A stretch of DNA of 15,937 nt from positions 1 to 15,937 of the forward strand of contig DLSX01000093.1 in the NCBI GenBank assembly GCA_002500765.1, written 5' to 3'. The stretch's first letter is position 1. The number at the start of each line of letters is the position of its first letter. The notes below the pieces were generated by a model that was not told where the DNA came from, made no database searches, and was given only the letters and a program-made list of their open reading frames with translations. This DNA comes from Neorhizobium sp. UBA7851 (GTDB lineage: Bacteria > Pseudomonadota > Alphaproteobacteria > Rhizobiales > Rhizobiaceae). Shown piece by piece: positions 7,632 through 14,438 of this stretch. A program made the position numbers and the translations under genes.

Positions 7632-8030
7632 TCATTGATTCCTGTCAAGAAAACGCAGCCGGATCCCGATGGCCATGGCCAATCCGATGCCCGCGGCATA
7701 GGCAAGAATATTCCAGAGAGAGAATACCCGGCCGAGCAGCAGCCTTCCGGCAAGGGTCAGGCGAAACTCATCCAGCCATGGCGTCTGGTACAGCCGGGAG
7801 AATTCGACGGCTACCGCGACGACGATGGCAAAGGTTGCCATGGCAACCAAGCTACGGCGTCCCATCGCAGCTGCGATCAGCAGGAAGACCATTGAGCCCC
7901 AGAGAATTGAGCCACCATATTTCACGACATTGAAAGGCAGGCCGATTTCGTAGCCGAAGCCACGAAGCACAAGTCCCGCGACGATGACAGCGACGGCAGC
8001 CACGAGTCTTCTCAACCGTACCGCCAACAT
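7632..8030 (-). CDS. DUF2809 family small membrane protein
   Basis: This 132-residue protein of the DUF2809 family is integral to the membrane and of unknown role. Four hydrophobic segments are visible, at about residues 6-22, 36-51, 59-74 and 105-123. Family marks are SRLYQTPWLDEFRLTLAGRL (about 77-96) followed by RVFSLWNILAYAAGIGLA, where an acidic Glu-Phe-Ser-x-Leu-Tyr region precedes the PWLD motif. The ATG at 8030 is chosen because GGGAAG lies three bases upstream. A longer frame starting at 8081 would begin inside the rplQ terminator stem and is implausible. Only 32 bases separate the start codon from that terminator, so there is little room for an independent promoter. It is probably co-transcribed with doxX downstream. 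Confidence 0.85.
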   Translation of the reverse strand: MLAVRLRRLVAAVAVIVAGLVLRGFGYEIGLPFNVVKYGGSILWGSMVFLLIAAAMGRRSLVAMATFAIVVAVAVEFSRLYQTPWLDEFRLTLAGRLLLGRVFSLWNILAYAAGIGLAMAIGIRLRFLDRNQ

Positions 8031-8061
8031 CTGCTTCCCGCTTCTCGTATTGTCCCAAATG

Positions 8062-8090
8062 AAAAAGCCGGGTGTTTCCACCCGGCTTTT
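8062..8090 (-). terminator. Terminator of the ribosomal protein cluster, after rplQ
   Basis: AAAAGCCGGGTG (8063-8074) and CACCCGGCTTTT (8079-8090) form a perfect 12-base-pair stem around a four-base loop. On the minus strand the stem runs directly into T residues (complement of the A run 8062-8066), giving a textbook rho-independent terminator about 26 bases after the rplQ stop. The symmetry would let it act in both directions. Confidence 0.9.
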
Positions 8091-8096
8091 AAATCC

Positions 8097-8115
8097 TATC
8101 GATCAAAGATCGATA
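8097..8115. repeat. Perfect ATCGAT-rich inverted repeat abutting the rplQ stop
   Basis: TATCGATC (8097-8104), AAA, GATCGATA (8108-8115) is an eight-base-pair perfect hairpin with a three-base loop. It touches the rplQ stop codon (complement of 8116-8118). It precedes the terminator stem in the transcript and could block 3' exonucleases or serve as a protein site in DNA. No T run follows it. Confidence 0.7.
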
Positions 8116-8541
8116 TCAAGCGGCTTCAGCAGCTTCTGCTTCAGCAGCAACGCGAGCCTTGTCGGCTGCGCCCTTGGCAGTGACGTCGCGTTCAACGAAC
8201 TCGATGACGGCCATGGGAGCGTTGTCGCCCTGACGGTAGCCAGCCTTCATGATACGCAGGTAGCCGCCGTTGCGGGTTGCGTAACGGGAAGCGATGACGT
8301 CGAACAGCTTGCGAACGGCGTCCTGGTCCTGAACCTGCGAGATCGCCTGACGACGAGCGTGCAGATCGCCGCGCTTGCCGAGAGTGACGAGCTTCTCGAC
8401 GATCGGGCGAATTTCCTTCGCCTTCGGCAGGGTGGTTACGATCTGCTCATGGGTGATGAGCGAGGCAGCCATGTTGGTGAACATGGCCTTGCGGTGGCTT
8501 GCGGTGCGGTTAAGCTTACGGCCGGCTTTTGCGTGGCGCAT
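8116..8541 (-). CDS. rplQ: 50S ribosomal protein L17
   Basis: L17 sits near the polypeptide exit tunnel of the large subunit. The 141-residue sequence begins MRHAKAGRKLNRTASHRKAM, the family N-terminus, followed by ASLITHEQIVTTLPKAKEIR (about 26-45), TLGKRGDLHARRQAI, and NGGYLRIMKAGYRQGDNAPM (about 90-109). An Ala/Glu-rich tail (KARVAAEAEAAEAA) is a common extension in alphaproteobacteria. It is the last gene of the alpha segment, 45 bases after rpoA, with AAGGAG seven bases before its ATG. The terminator at 8062-8090 closes the cluster. Identification is secure. Confidence 0.98.
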   Translation of the reverse strand: MRHAKAGRKLNRTASHRKAMFTNMAASLITHEQIVTTLPKAKEIRPIVEKLVTLGKRGDLHARRQAISQVQDQDAVRKLFDVIASRYATRNGGYLRIMKAGYRQGDNAPMAVIEFVERDVTAKGAADKARVAAEAEAAEAA

Positions 8542-8586
8542 ATCTGGTCTCCTTCACTTGCAGGCATTCGCCTGCAGTATGATTAG

Positions 8587-9597
8587 TTAGTATTGGTCTT
8601 CGTAACGCTTAGCGAGATCTTCGATGTTTTCCGGCGGCCATGCAGGAACTTCCATACCAAGATGGAGGCCCATGGATGCCAGAACTTCCTTAATCTCGTT
8701 CAGCGACTTGCGACCGAAATTCGGAGTGCGCAGCATTTCCGCCTCGGTCTTCTGGATGAGGTCGCCGATATAAACGATGTTGTCGTTCTTCAGGCAGTTG
8801 GCCGAACGGACGGAGAGTTCCAGTTCGTCGACCTTCTTGAGGAGTGCCGGGTTGAACGCGAGTTCAGTGACGGACTCTTCTTCCTGTTCCTTCTGCGGCT
8901 CGTCGAAGTTGACGAAGACCGACAGCTGGTCCTGAAGAATGCGGGCGGCGAAGGCTACGGCGTCTTCACCCGTGACCGAACCATCGGTTTCGATGGTCAT
9001 GGTCAGCTTGTCGTAGTCGAGAACCTGGCCTTCGCGGGTGTTTTCCACCTTGTAGGACACTTTCTTGACCGGCGAGTAGAGGCTGTCGACCGGAATGAGA
9101 CCGATCGGTGCATCCTCTGCACGGTTACGCTCGGCCGGGACGTAACCCTTGCCGTTGTTGACCGTGAATTCCATGCGGATCTCGGCGCCGTCGTCCAGCG
9201 TGCAGATCACGTGGTCGGGGTTCAGGATCTCGATGTCGCCAACCGTCTGGATGTCTCCGGCGGTGACAGAGCCCGGGCCCTGCTTGCGCACGACCATGCG
9301 CTTCGGATCATCGCCGTCCATCTTGATGGCGATTTCCTTGATGTTCAGTACGATGTCCGTCACATCTTCCCGGACGCCCGGGATGGAGGAGAACTCGTGC
9401 AGAACGCCGTCGATCTGGACTGCCGTGACGGCAGCGCCGCGAAGCGACGACAAGAGAACGCGACGCAGCGCGTTGCCAAGCGTCAGGCCGAAGCCGCGCT
9501 CGAGAGGTTCGGCAACCAGGGTTGCCTTGGTGCGACCGGACGAGGTGAACTCCACCTTGTTCGGCTTAATCAGTTCCTGCCAGTTCTTCTGGATCAT
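8587..9597 (-). CDS. rpoA: DNA-directed RNA polymerase alpha subunit
   Basis: The alpha subunit nucleates RNA polymerase assembly and contacts promoter UP elements and activators. The 336-residue protein has the usual two domains. The N-terminal domain (about 1-235) carries PLERGFGLTLGNALRRVLLS (33-52), the dimerisation helix region. A flexible acidic linker (PQKEQEEESVTE) follows. The C-terminal domain has SVRSANCLKNDNIVYIGDL, with the Arg equivalent to E. coli R265, then LRTPNFGRKSLNEIKEVLAS and MEVPAWPPENIED. The ATG at 9597 has GGAAGG eight bases upstream. The upstream gap to rpsK is unusually long (174 bases) for this operon and contains three hairpins. The last Tyr-Glu-Asp-Gln-Tyr residues are typical of rhizobial RpoA. 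Confidence 0.99.
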   Translation of the reverse strand: MIQKNWQELIKPNKVEFTSSGRTKATLVAEPLERGFGLTLGNALRRVLLSSLRGAAVTAVQIDGVLHEFSSIPGVREDVTDIVLNIKEIAIKMDGDDPKRMVVRKQGPGSVTAGDIQTVGDIEILNPDHVICTLDDGAEIRMEFTVNNGKGYVPAERNRAEDAPIGLIPVDSLYSPVKKVSYKVENTREGQVLDYDKLTMTIETDGSVTGEDAVAFAARILQDQLSVFVNFDEPQKEQEEESVTELAFNPALLKKVDELELSVRSANCLKNDNIVYIGDLIQKTEAEMLRTPNFGRKSLNEIKEVLASMGLHLGMEVPAWPPENIEDLAKRYEDQY

Positions 9598-9615
9598 GAC
9601 CTATACCTTCCGTTC

Positions 9616-9756
9616 GTTGCCACCATCCAATCGTGGCAACCGAGCACGAGGAACACCGAAAGTAACCTTCCGGCGATACGGTGAAAGCCGCCTCGGCTCC
9701 TGCGGGAGACAAAGCGGCTAACCCCGAGTTCAGATGGCGCTCGCTTGAATAAGCGA
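9616..9756. repeat. Three hairpins in the rpsK-rpoA gap
   Basis: Three inverted repeats lie in the 174-base gap. The first is TCGCTT/AAGCGA (9741-9746 with 9751-9756). The second is AGCCGC/GCGGCT (9686-9691 with 9714-9719) containing an inner CTCC/GGAG stem (9697-9700 with 9705-9708). The third is a perfect eight-base-pair stem, GTTGCCAC/GTGGCAAC (9616-9623 with 9633-9640). The last ends only a few bases upstream of the rpoA ribosome-binding site. None has a T run, so they are not ordinary terminators; processing, mRNA stability or translational control are possible. Confidence 0.65.
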
Positions 9757-9771
9757 ACCCCAATACGTCCA

Positions 9772-10161
9772 TTAGACGCGGCGCTTCTTGCGCGGGCGGC
9801 AGCCGTTGTGCGGGATCGGCGTGACGTCGCGGATGGAAGTGATCATGAAACCTGCGGCCTGGAGAGCGCGAAGAGCAGATTCACGACCCGAACCCGGACC
9901 GCAAACTTCAACTTCGAGCGACTTCATGCCATGTTCCTGAGCCTTCTTGGCGCAGTCTTCAGCGGCGATCTGAGCGGCAAACGGGGTCGACTTACGCGAA
10001 CCCTTGAAGCCCTTTGCACCGGCGGACGACCAAGCAATAGCATTGCCCTGCGCGTCGGTGATGGTGATCATGGTGTTGTTGAAGGTAGAATTGACGTGGG
10101 CAACGCCCGACGTGATATTCTTGCGTTCGCGACGACGAACGCGGGTGGCTTCCTTGGCCAT
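9772..10161 (-). CDS. rpsK: 30S ribosomal protein S11
   Basis: S11 forms part of the platform of the small subunit, near the mRNA exit and the decoding site. The 129-residue protein has a basic start (MAKEATRVRRRERKNI), the family block GVAHVNSTFNNTMITITDAQ (about 19-38), WSSAGAKGFKGSRKSTPFAA (about 44-63), and the conserved C-terminal DVTPIPHNGCRPRKKRRV. Length is standard. The ATG at 10161 has AAAGGG upstream at a short spacing. It lies 122 bases after rpsM and 174 bases before rpoA; both gaps are longer than elsewhere in the cluster. The identification is certain. Confidence 0.99.
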   Translation of the reverse strand: MAKEATRVRRRERKNITSGVAHVNSTFNNTMITITDAQGNAIAWSSAGAKGFKGSRKSTPFAAQIAAEDCAKKAQEHGMKSLEVEVCGPGSGRESALRALQAAGFMITSIRDVTPIPHNGCRPRKKRRV

Positions 10162-10229
10162 TTTATCCCTTTCGTTGATCTCTGCACCGCCGTAGTTCCA
10201 GCGGCTCCACCTTGAGAGGCAGTAAGACT

Positions 10230-10265
10230 TAGGCAGCAGGCAACAGAGCTGACCTCCACTGCCTA
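10230..10265. repeat. Inverted repeat in the rpsM-rpsK gap
   Basis: TAGGCAG (10230-10236) and CTGCCTA (10259-10265) form a perfect seven-base-pair stem with a 22-base loop, starting 18 bases after the rpsM stop on the minus strand. It has no T tail. A role in transcript stability or processing is possible but not shown. Confidence 0.45.
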
Positions 10266-10283
10266 TTGGCTAACGCCTCTAGA

Positions 10284-10652
10284 TTACTTCTTCTTACCGG
10301 CGATTGCCTTGGCCGGACCCTTGCGGGTACGAGCGTTGGTGTGGGTGCGCTGACCGCGGACCGGAAGGCCACGACGGTGACGCAGGCCACGGTAGCAACC
10401 GAGGTCCATGAGGCGCTTGATGTTCATCGCGGTTTCGCGACGAAGATCGCCTTCGACAGCGTAGTCGCGGTCGATGGTTTCGCGGATCTGAAGGATTTCA
10501 GAGTCCGTCAGCTGATGGACGCGCTTTTCGGCCGGAAGACCGACCTTGTCCATGATTTCCTGCGCAAATTTCGGGCCGATCCCGTGAATGTAGGTCAGCG
10601 CGATAACAACGCGCTTCGCAGTCGGGATGTTGACGCCAGCGATACGTGCCAC
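10284..10652 (-). CDS. rpsM: 30S ribosomal protein S13, GTG start
   Basis: S13 is in the head of the small subunit and contacts tRNA and the large subunit. The 122-residue protein starts at a GTG (complement of 10650-10652) giving MARIAGVNIPTAKRVVIALT, preceded by AAGGAG eight bases away. The open frame extends in-frame to 10724, but this start matches the family N-terminus exactly and has the only good ribosome-binding site. Blocks include YIHGIGPKFAQEIMDKVGL (about 21-39), the helix-two-turns-helix segment, and RHRRGLPVRGQRTHTNART (about 92-110) with the basic tail GPAKAIAGKKK. It is preceded by a 239-base gap after adk containing a strong hairpin, so it may lead a separately controlled alpha-operon-like segment. 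The weak GTG start may lower its translation relative to its neighbours. Confidence 0.98.
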   Translation of the reverse strand: MARIAGVNIPTAKRVVIALTYIHGIGPKFAQEIMDKVGLPAEKRVHQLTDSEILQIRETIDRDYAVEGDLRRETAMNIKRLMDLGCYRGLRHRRGLPVRGQRTHTNARTRKGPAKAIAGKKK

Positions 10653-10786
10653 GTCTATTCTCCTTCGTTCCGGTTGCCATCCGGCAAGCGGTACCTTCCA
10701 TGATAGCAGCCTGATCAAGGCCACCAGTTCAACAACACCAAACGAGACAGCTCAAAACGACCAGCCCCGGATATCCTTGCGGAAAT

Positions 10787-10824
10787 CCGCGCCAATCGCT
10801 CAAACCTGTCGCGAGTTGGCGCGG
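10787..10824. repeat. Long bulged stem-loop between adk and rpsM
   Basis: CCGCGCCAA (10787-10795) pairs perfectly with TTGGCGCGG (10816-10824). The helix continues as TCGC/GCGA (10796-10799 with 10811-10814) with a single bulged base at 10815, leaving an 11-base loop: 13 base pairs in all. It lies 67 bases after the adk stop and about 135 bases before the rpsM start. No T run follows on the minus strand. It is a candidate ribosomal-protein-binding leader element, by analogy with the S4-binding alpha-operon leader of E. coli, but sequence similarity to that element is not evident. Confidence 0.7.
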
Positions 10825-10891
10825 TGTTTAACGGAATCAGCGCTTAATTGCAACCGCCGAGCCCGAGATTCTTTAACAGACCTGTGACAGC

Positions 10892-11476
10892 TCAAAGAGC
10901 CGACAGGGTCTTTTCGATTTCGGCGGTTACGGCCTTCACGTCAGCCATGCCGTCAATCGTCTTCAACTGACCGGTCGATTCGTAGTGAGCCGAGAGCGGT
11001 GCAGTCTTTTCCCGATATTCGACCAGACGCTTCTTGAAAGCTTCCGGCATATCGTCGGCGCGAACCTTGCCGCCAGCGGCAATGGTTTCGGCCACGCGGT
11101 TTTCGATTCGGCCCATCAGGGCCCCCTCGTCCACCTTCAGTTCAATGACCGCATCCAGAGGGCATCCCTTGTCCTGAAGCATCTTTTCCAGCGCGATGGC
11201 CTGGGGCACGGTGCGCGGATAACCATCCAGGATGAAACCATTCGAACAGTCGTCAAGATCGATACGCTCGGCAACGATGGCATTGACGATATCGTCGGAA
11301 ACCAGCTGGCCGGCGTCCATCACGGCTTTCGCCTTCAGGCCGATCTCGGTTCCTGCTTCCTTGGCAGCACGAAGCATGTCACCCGTGGAAAGCTGCGGAA
11401 TGCCGTATTTTTCAGTCAGCAGCTTTGCCTGCGTACCCTTACCGGCGCCGGGTGGCCCCAAGAATATAAGTCTCAT
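10892..11476 (-). CDS. adk: Adenylate kinase, short-LID form
   Basis: Adenylate kinase interconverts 2 ADP with ATP and AMP in the cytoplasm. The 194-residue protein has the P-loop GPPGAGKGT (7-15) and an AMP-binding region including LSTGDMLRAA (about 29-38). It also has the conserved FILDGYPRTVPQAIALE (about 81-97). The segment after GRIENRV is short, without the zinc-cysteine LID of longer forms, as in other rhizobia. The C-terminal half contains PEAFKKRLVEYREKTAPL. The ATG (complement of 11474-11476) overlaps the secY TGA by three bases (ATGA), so translation of the two is coupled. Its ribosome-binding purines lie inside the secY 3' end. A 239-base non-coding gap follows before rpsM. Confidence 0.98.
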   Translation of the reverse strand: MRLIFLGPPGAGKGTQAKLLTEKYGIPQLSTGDMLRAAKEAGTEIGLKAKAVMDAGQLVSDDIVNAIVAERIDLDDCSNGFILDGYPRTVPQAIALEKMLQDKGCPLDAVIELKVDEGALMGRIENRVAETIAAGGKVRADDMPEAFKKRLVEYREKTAPLSAHYESTGQLKTIDGMADVKAVTAEIEKTLSAL

Positions 11477-12813
11477 CGTCCCCTCTTTCCTCCGCGCAGC
11501 TTCGACTTTTTGATCAGACCCTCATACTGCTGCGCAATGAGATGTCCCTGGATCTGTGCAACCGTATCGAGGGTTACACTGACAACAATCAAAAGCGAAG
11601 TACCACCAAGGGCTAATGGTACGCCCGTGCGGGCGATCAGAAACTCTGGCAGGATGCAGACGAAGACGAGGTAGATCGCACCGATAACTGTGATGCGGGT
11701 CAGTACATAGTCAATATATTCGGCGGTCCGCTCACCCGGACGGATGCCCGGAATGAAACCACCGTGTTTCTTCAGGTTGTCGGCCGTGTCCTTCGGATTG
11801 AAGACGATGGCCGTGTAGAAGAAGGCAAAGAAGGCGATCAGAAAGCCGTAGAGCAGCATGAACAGCGGCTGGCCATGGCCGAGGGCAGCAATGGCAGCGG
11901 TTGCCCATGCAGGCAGGTCGGAATTGCCTGCGAAGCCGGCAGCCGTTGCAGGAAGCAAGAGCAGCGACGAGGCGAAGATCGCCGGAATAACACCGGACGT
12001 GTTGAGCTTGAGCGGCAGGTGCGAGGTATCGCCCTGGAACATGCGGTTGCCGACCTGGCGCTTCGGATACTGGATCAGAAGACGACGCTGGGCGCGCTCG
12101 ACGAAGACGATCAGGCCGATGACGAAGATCGCGACGAGAATGACCAGGAGAATCAGGCCGGTCGACAGAGCGCCGGTACGACCGAGTTCCAGCGTGCCCG
12201 CCAGAGCAGACGGGAGACCGGCAGCAATACCTGCAAAGATGATGAGCGAGATACCGTTACCGATGCCGCGCGAGGTGATCTGCTCACCCAGCCACATCAG
12301 GAACATGGTGCCGCCGAGAAGCGTCACGACCGTAGAAAGACGGAAGAACATGCCGGGATCGTTGACGATGCCCTGCCCGCTCTCGAGGCCGGCAGCAATG
12401 CCGTAAGCCTGAAGCGTACCGAGAATCACCGTGCCGTAGCGGGTGTACTGGTTGATGATCTTGCGACCGGCTTCGCCTTCCTTCTTCAGGGCTTCGAGCG
12501 ACGGAACGACCGAGGTCATCAACTGCACGATGATCGACGCGGAAATGTAAGGCATGATGCCGAGCGCGAAGATCGCCATGCGCTCGACAGCGCCGCCGGC
12601 AAACATGTTGAAGAGGCCGAGAATACCGCCAGCCTGGCCGCGGAAGGCCTGCGCATAAGCTTCAGGGTTCAGGCCCGGAAGCGGGATATGCGTGCCGAGA
12701 CGGTAGACGAGGAGAGCAGCGAGGGTAAACCACAGCCGCTTCTTGAGATCCTCTGCCTTGGCGAAGGTCGAAAAATTGAGATTAGAGGCAAGTTGTTCCG
12801 CTGCAGACGCCAT
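11473..12813 (-). CDS. secY: Preprotein translocase channel subunit SecY
   Basis: SecY forms the protein-conducting channel of the SecYEG translocon in the inner membrane. The 446-residue protein shows ten membrane segments, beginning with ASNLNFSTFAKAEDLKKRLW and the first helix at about 28-46. The plug-proximal GLFNMFAGGAVERMAIFALG follows, then GIMPYISASIIVQLMTSVVP (about 86-105), GERTAEYIDYVLTRITVIGA (about 361-380), and a basic end (YEGLIKKSKLRGGKRGR). The ATG at 12813 has GGAG six bases upstream. Unlike in E. coli, secY is separated from rplO by 222 bases that include a strong terminator-like stem, so it may head its own transcript with adk. It overlaps adk at its 3' end. Confidence 0.99.
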   Translation of the reverse strand: MASAAEQLASNLNFSTFAKAEDLKKRLWFTLAALLVYRLGTHIPLPGLNPEAYAQAFRGQAGGILGLFNMFAGGAVERMAIFALGIMPYISASIIVQLMTSVVPSLEALKKEGEAGRKIINQYTRYGTVILGTLQAYGIAAGLESGQGIVNDPGMFFRLSTVVTLLGGTMFLMWLGEQITSRGIGNGISLIIFAGIAAGLPSALAGTLELGRTGALSTGLILLVILVAIFVIGLIVFVERAQRRLLIQYPKRQVGNRMFQGDTSHLPLKLNTSGVIPAIFASSLLLLPATAAGFAGNSDLPAWATAAIAALGHGQPLFMLLYGFLIAFFAFFYTAIVFNPKDTADNLKKHGGFIPGIRPGERTAEYIDYVLTRITVIGAIYLVFVCILPEFLIARTGVPLALGGTSLLIVVSVTLDTVAQIQGHLIAQQYEGLIKKSKLRGGKRGR

Positions 12814-12990
12814 GCGTTTCTCCGCCCGATCACTTTCCCCAGGCGCAAAATGCCTGCTCAGGAAAGCGGTCGCAAATTCTGGTTCAAAAAACCGGGCGCG
12901 GAGATTGCGGGAGCAATCGGGTGCCTCACCCTGTTTTCATGTGATCGGCGCCCATCGGGGCCGCCAAATCGTGAGGCTCACATATGGACA

Positions 12991-13029
12991 TAAAATCGCC
13001 CGGTGTGAAGCACACACCGGGCGATTTTA
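12991..13029 (-). terminator. Perfect 17-bp terminator-like stem between rplO and secY
   Basis: Bases 12991-13007 (TAAAATCGCCCGGTGTG) and 13013-13029 (CACACCGGGCGATTTTA) are exact reverse complements, with a five-base loop. On the minus strand the stem ends in TTTTA, about seven bases after the rplO stop begins to be cleared, placing it as an intrinsic terminator of the upstream spc-type segment. Its perfect symmetry also makes it usable in the other direction. It is the strongest inverted repeat in the window. Confidence 0.85.
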
Positions 13030-13035
13030 AACGTT

Positions 13036-13515
13036 TTACTCTGCGGCAGTTTCCGCAACAGCGAGCAGCTTGATGGAACCGCCAGCCTTTTCGATCTTTT
13101 CGACGGCAGCCTTGGAGGCACCGGCAACTTCGATCGTCAGCTTTGCCTTCAGTTCGCCATCGGACAGAACGCGAACGCCGTCCTTTTCGCGACGGATGAC
13201 GCCGGCAGCCTTGAGAGCCGCTGCATCAACCGTTGCCTTGGCGTCGAGCTTGCCAGCATCGATCGCGGTCTGGATACGGCCAACCGAAACGGTGACGTAG
13301 TCAGAAGCGAAGATGTTGTTAAAGCCGCGCTTCGGCAGGCGACGGTAGATTGGCATCTGACCGCCTTCGAAGCCGTTGATGGCAACGCCGGAACGGGCCT
13401 TCTGACCCTTGACGCCGCGACCACCGGTCTTGCCCTTGCCGGAACCGATACCGCGACCGACGCGGATACGGTCCTTGGACGAACCTTCGTTGTCCTTGAT
13501 CTCATTCAGTTTCAT
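13036..13515 (-). CDS. rplO: 50S ribosomal protein L15
   Basis: L15 binds 23S rRNA and is important in late assembly of the large subunit. The 159-residue protein begins MKLNEIKDNEGSSKDRIRVG and continues into the Gly/Lys/Arg-rich extension RGIGSGKGKTGGRGVKGQKA (about 20-39), then GFEGGQMPIYRRLPKRGF (about 48-65) and a globular C-terminal domain. The ATG at 13515 has GAGGG seven bases upstream; two extra in-frame codons before it, starting with TTG, are less likely. It lies ten bases after rpmD. On its 3' side is the strong stem-loop at 12991-13029, so L15 is probably the end of one transcript. Identification is secure. Confidence 0.98.
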   Translation of the reverse strand: MKLNEIKDNEGSSKDRIRVGRGIGSGKGKTGGRGVKGQKARSGVAINGFEGGQMPIYRRLPKRGFNNIFASDYVTVSVGRIQTAIDAGKLDAKATVDAAALKAAGVIRREKDGVRVLSDGELKAKLTIEVAGASKAAVEKIEKAGGSIKLLAVAETAAE

Positions 13516-13525
13516 GATCAAACCC

Positions 13526-13735
13526 TCACTTCTCGTCGACGACGCGGACGAGATGCTGGACGGCCCGGATCATGCCACGAACGGAAGGCGTATCTTCCAG
13601 CGTGCGAACCCGGTGCATCTTGTTGAGGCCCAGACCGACCAGCGTTGCGCGCTGGATAGCCGGACGGCGAATAGGCGAACCGATCTGCTCGACCGTGATC
13701 GTCTTTGCTTCAGTCTTCTTCGTAGCCTTAGCCAT
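13526..13735 (-). CDS. rpmD: 50S ribosomal protein L30
   Basis: L30 is a small protein of the large subunit near the 5S rRNA region. The 69-residue product has a basic, Thr/Lys-rich N-terminal extension (MAKATKKTEAKTITVEQIG) typical of alphaproteobacteria. The conserved core is SPIRRPAIQRATLVGLGLNK (about 20-39) followed by the HRVRTLEDTPSVRGMI block and a C-terminal helix ending VVDEK. It is longer than the E. coli protein because of the extension. Spacing is 14 bases from rpsE and ten bases to rplO, consistent with one transcript. Identification is secure. Confidence 0.97.
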   Translation of the reverse strand: MAKATKKTEAKTITVEQIGSPIRRPAIQRATLVGLGLNKMHRVRTLEDTPSVRGMIRAVQHLVRVVDEK

Positions 13736-13749
13736 GGGTCAGACTCCTC

Positions 13750-14316
13750 TTATTCTTCAGAAGCATTGCCGGAAGCGGCACGGCGAGCCTGAAGCGTAGC
13801 ATATTTCATGCCGCGCTGTGCTGCGATGTCCTTCGGATGCACCTGGTGCTTGAGGGCGTCAAACGTCGCACGAATCATGTTGTACGGGTTCGACGAACCG
13901 GTCGACTTTGCAACGACGTCGTGCATGCCGAGGGTTTCGAAAACTGCACGCATCGGGCCACCGGCGATGATACCGGTACCAGCCTTGGCGGAGCGCAGCA
14001 GAACCTTGCCGGCGCCGTGACGGCCATGAACGTCGTGATGCAGCGTACGGCCGTCGCGCAGCGGTACGAAGATCAGGTCGCGCTTGGCGGACTCAGTTGC
14101 CTTGCGGATGGCTTCCGGCACTTCGCGTGCCTTGCCATGACCGAAGCCAACGCGGCCCTTCTGGTCGCCGACGACGACGAGAGCAGCAAAACCGAAACGA
14201 CGGCCGCCCTTGACGACCTTGGCGACGCGGTTGATCGCGACCAGCTTGTCGACGAATTCGCTATCGCGCTCTTCACGGGCCTGACGATCGTCGCGGCCCT
14301 TTCTTTCCTGTGCCAT
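13750..14316 (-). CDS. rpsE: 30S ribosomal protein S5
   Basis: S5 lies at the mRNA entry side of the small subunit, influences decoding accuracy, and is a classical target of spectinomycin-resistance changes. The 188-residue protein begins MAQERKGRDDRQAREERDSE. The N-terminal double-stranded-RNA-binding domain (about 18-83) includes LVAINRVAKVVKGGRRFGF and VVGDQKGRVGFGHGKAREV. The C-terminal domain has TGIIAGGPMRAVFETLGMHD and STGSSNPYNMIRATFDALK. The ATG at 14316 has AAGGA seven bases upstream; the in-frame extension to 14373 runs into the preceding hairpin array and is not used. The gap to rplR (127 bases) is much longer than the others in this segment. Identification is secure. Confidence 0.98.
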   Translation of the reverse strand: MAQERKGRDDRQAREERDSEFVDKLVAINRVAKVVKGGRRFGFAALVVVGDQKGRVGFGHGKAREVPEAIRKATESAKRDLIFVPLRDGRTLHHDVHGRHGAGKVLLRSAKAGTGIIAGGPMRAVFETLGMHDVVAKSTGSSNPYNMIRATFDALKHQVHPKDIAAQRGMKYATLQARRAASGNASEE

Positions 14317-14363
14317 TGTCCTTGTCCTTTTTCTTTTGCGGGTAGAACGGCAGGTTAAAGATA

Positions 14364-14438
14364 ACCCGGCCAAAACCGGGTGGTGCGGAGAAACCGCATT
14401 TCGCCCGGCCTCCCCTTTTTGAGGAAGACCGGGCGAAA
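14364..14438. repeat. Three contiguous hairpins between rplR and rpsE
   Basis: Three inverted repeats abut. The first in transcript order is TTTCGCCCGG/CCGGGCGAAA (14399-14408 with 14429-14438), with an inner CCTC/GAGG pairing. Next is TGCGG/CCGCA (14384-14388 with 14394-14398). Last is ACCCGG/CCGGGT (14364-14369 with 14376-14381). They occupy 75 of the 127 intergenic bases. CCCGG and CCGGG each occur twice, so alternative pairings are possible. After the last stem the minus strand reads TATCTTT, a weak T run, leaving open partial termination, processing or translational control of rpsE. Confidence 0.75.

Noticed and set aside
8593..9684. Plus-strand open frame of about 363 codons opposite rpoA
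   Set aside because: It is the complement of a secure rpoA gene, with no recognisable domain and an Asp/Val/Arg-biased composition.
11764..12993. Plus-strand open frame of about 409 codons opposite secY
   Set aside because: The translated product is a charged low-complexity sequence that mirrors the hydrophobic codons of secY in antisense.
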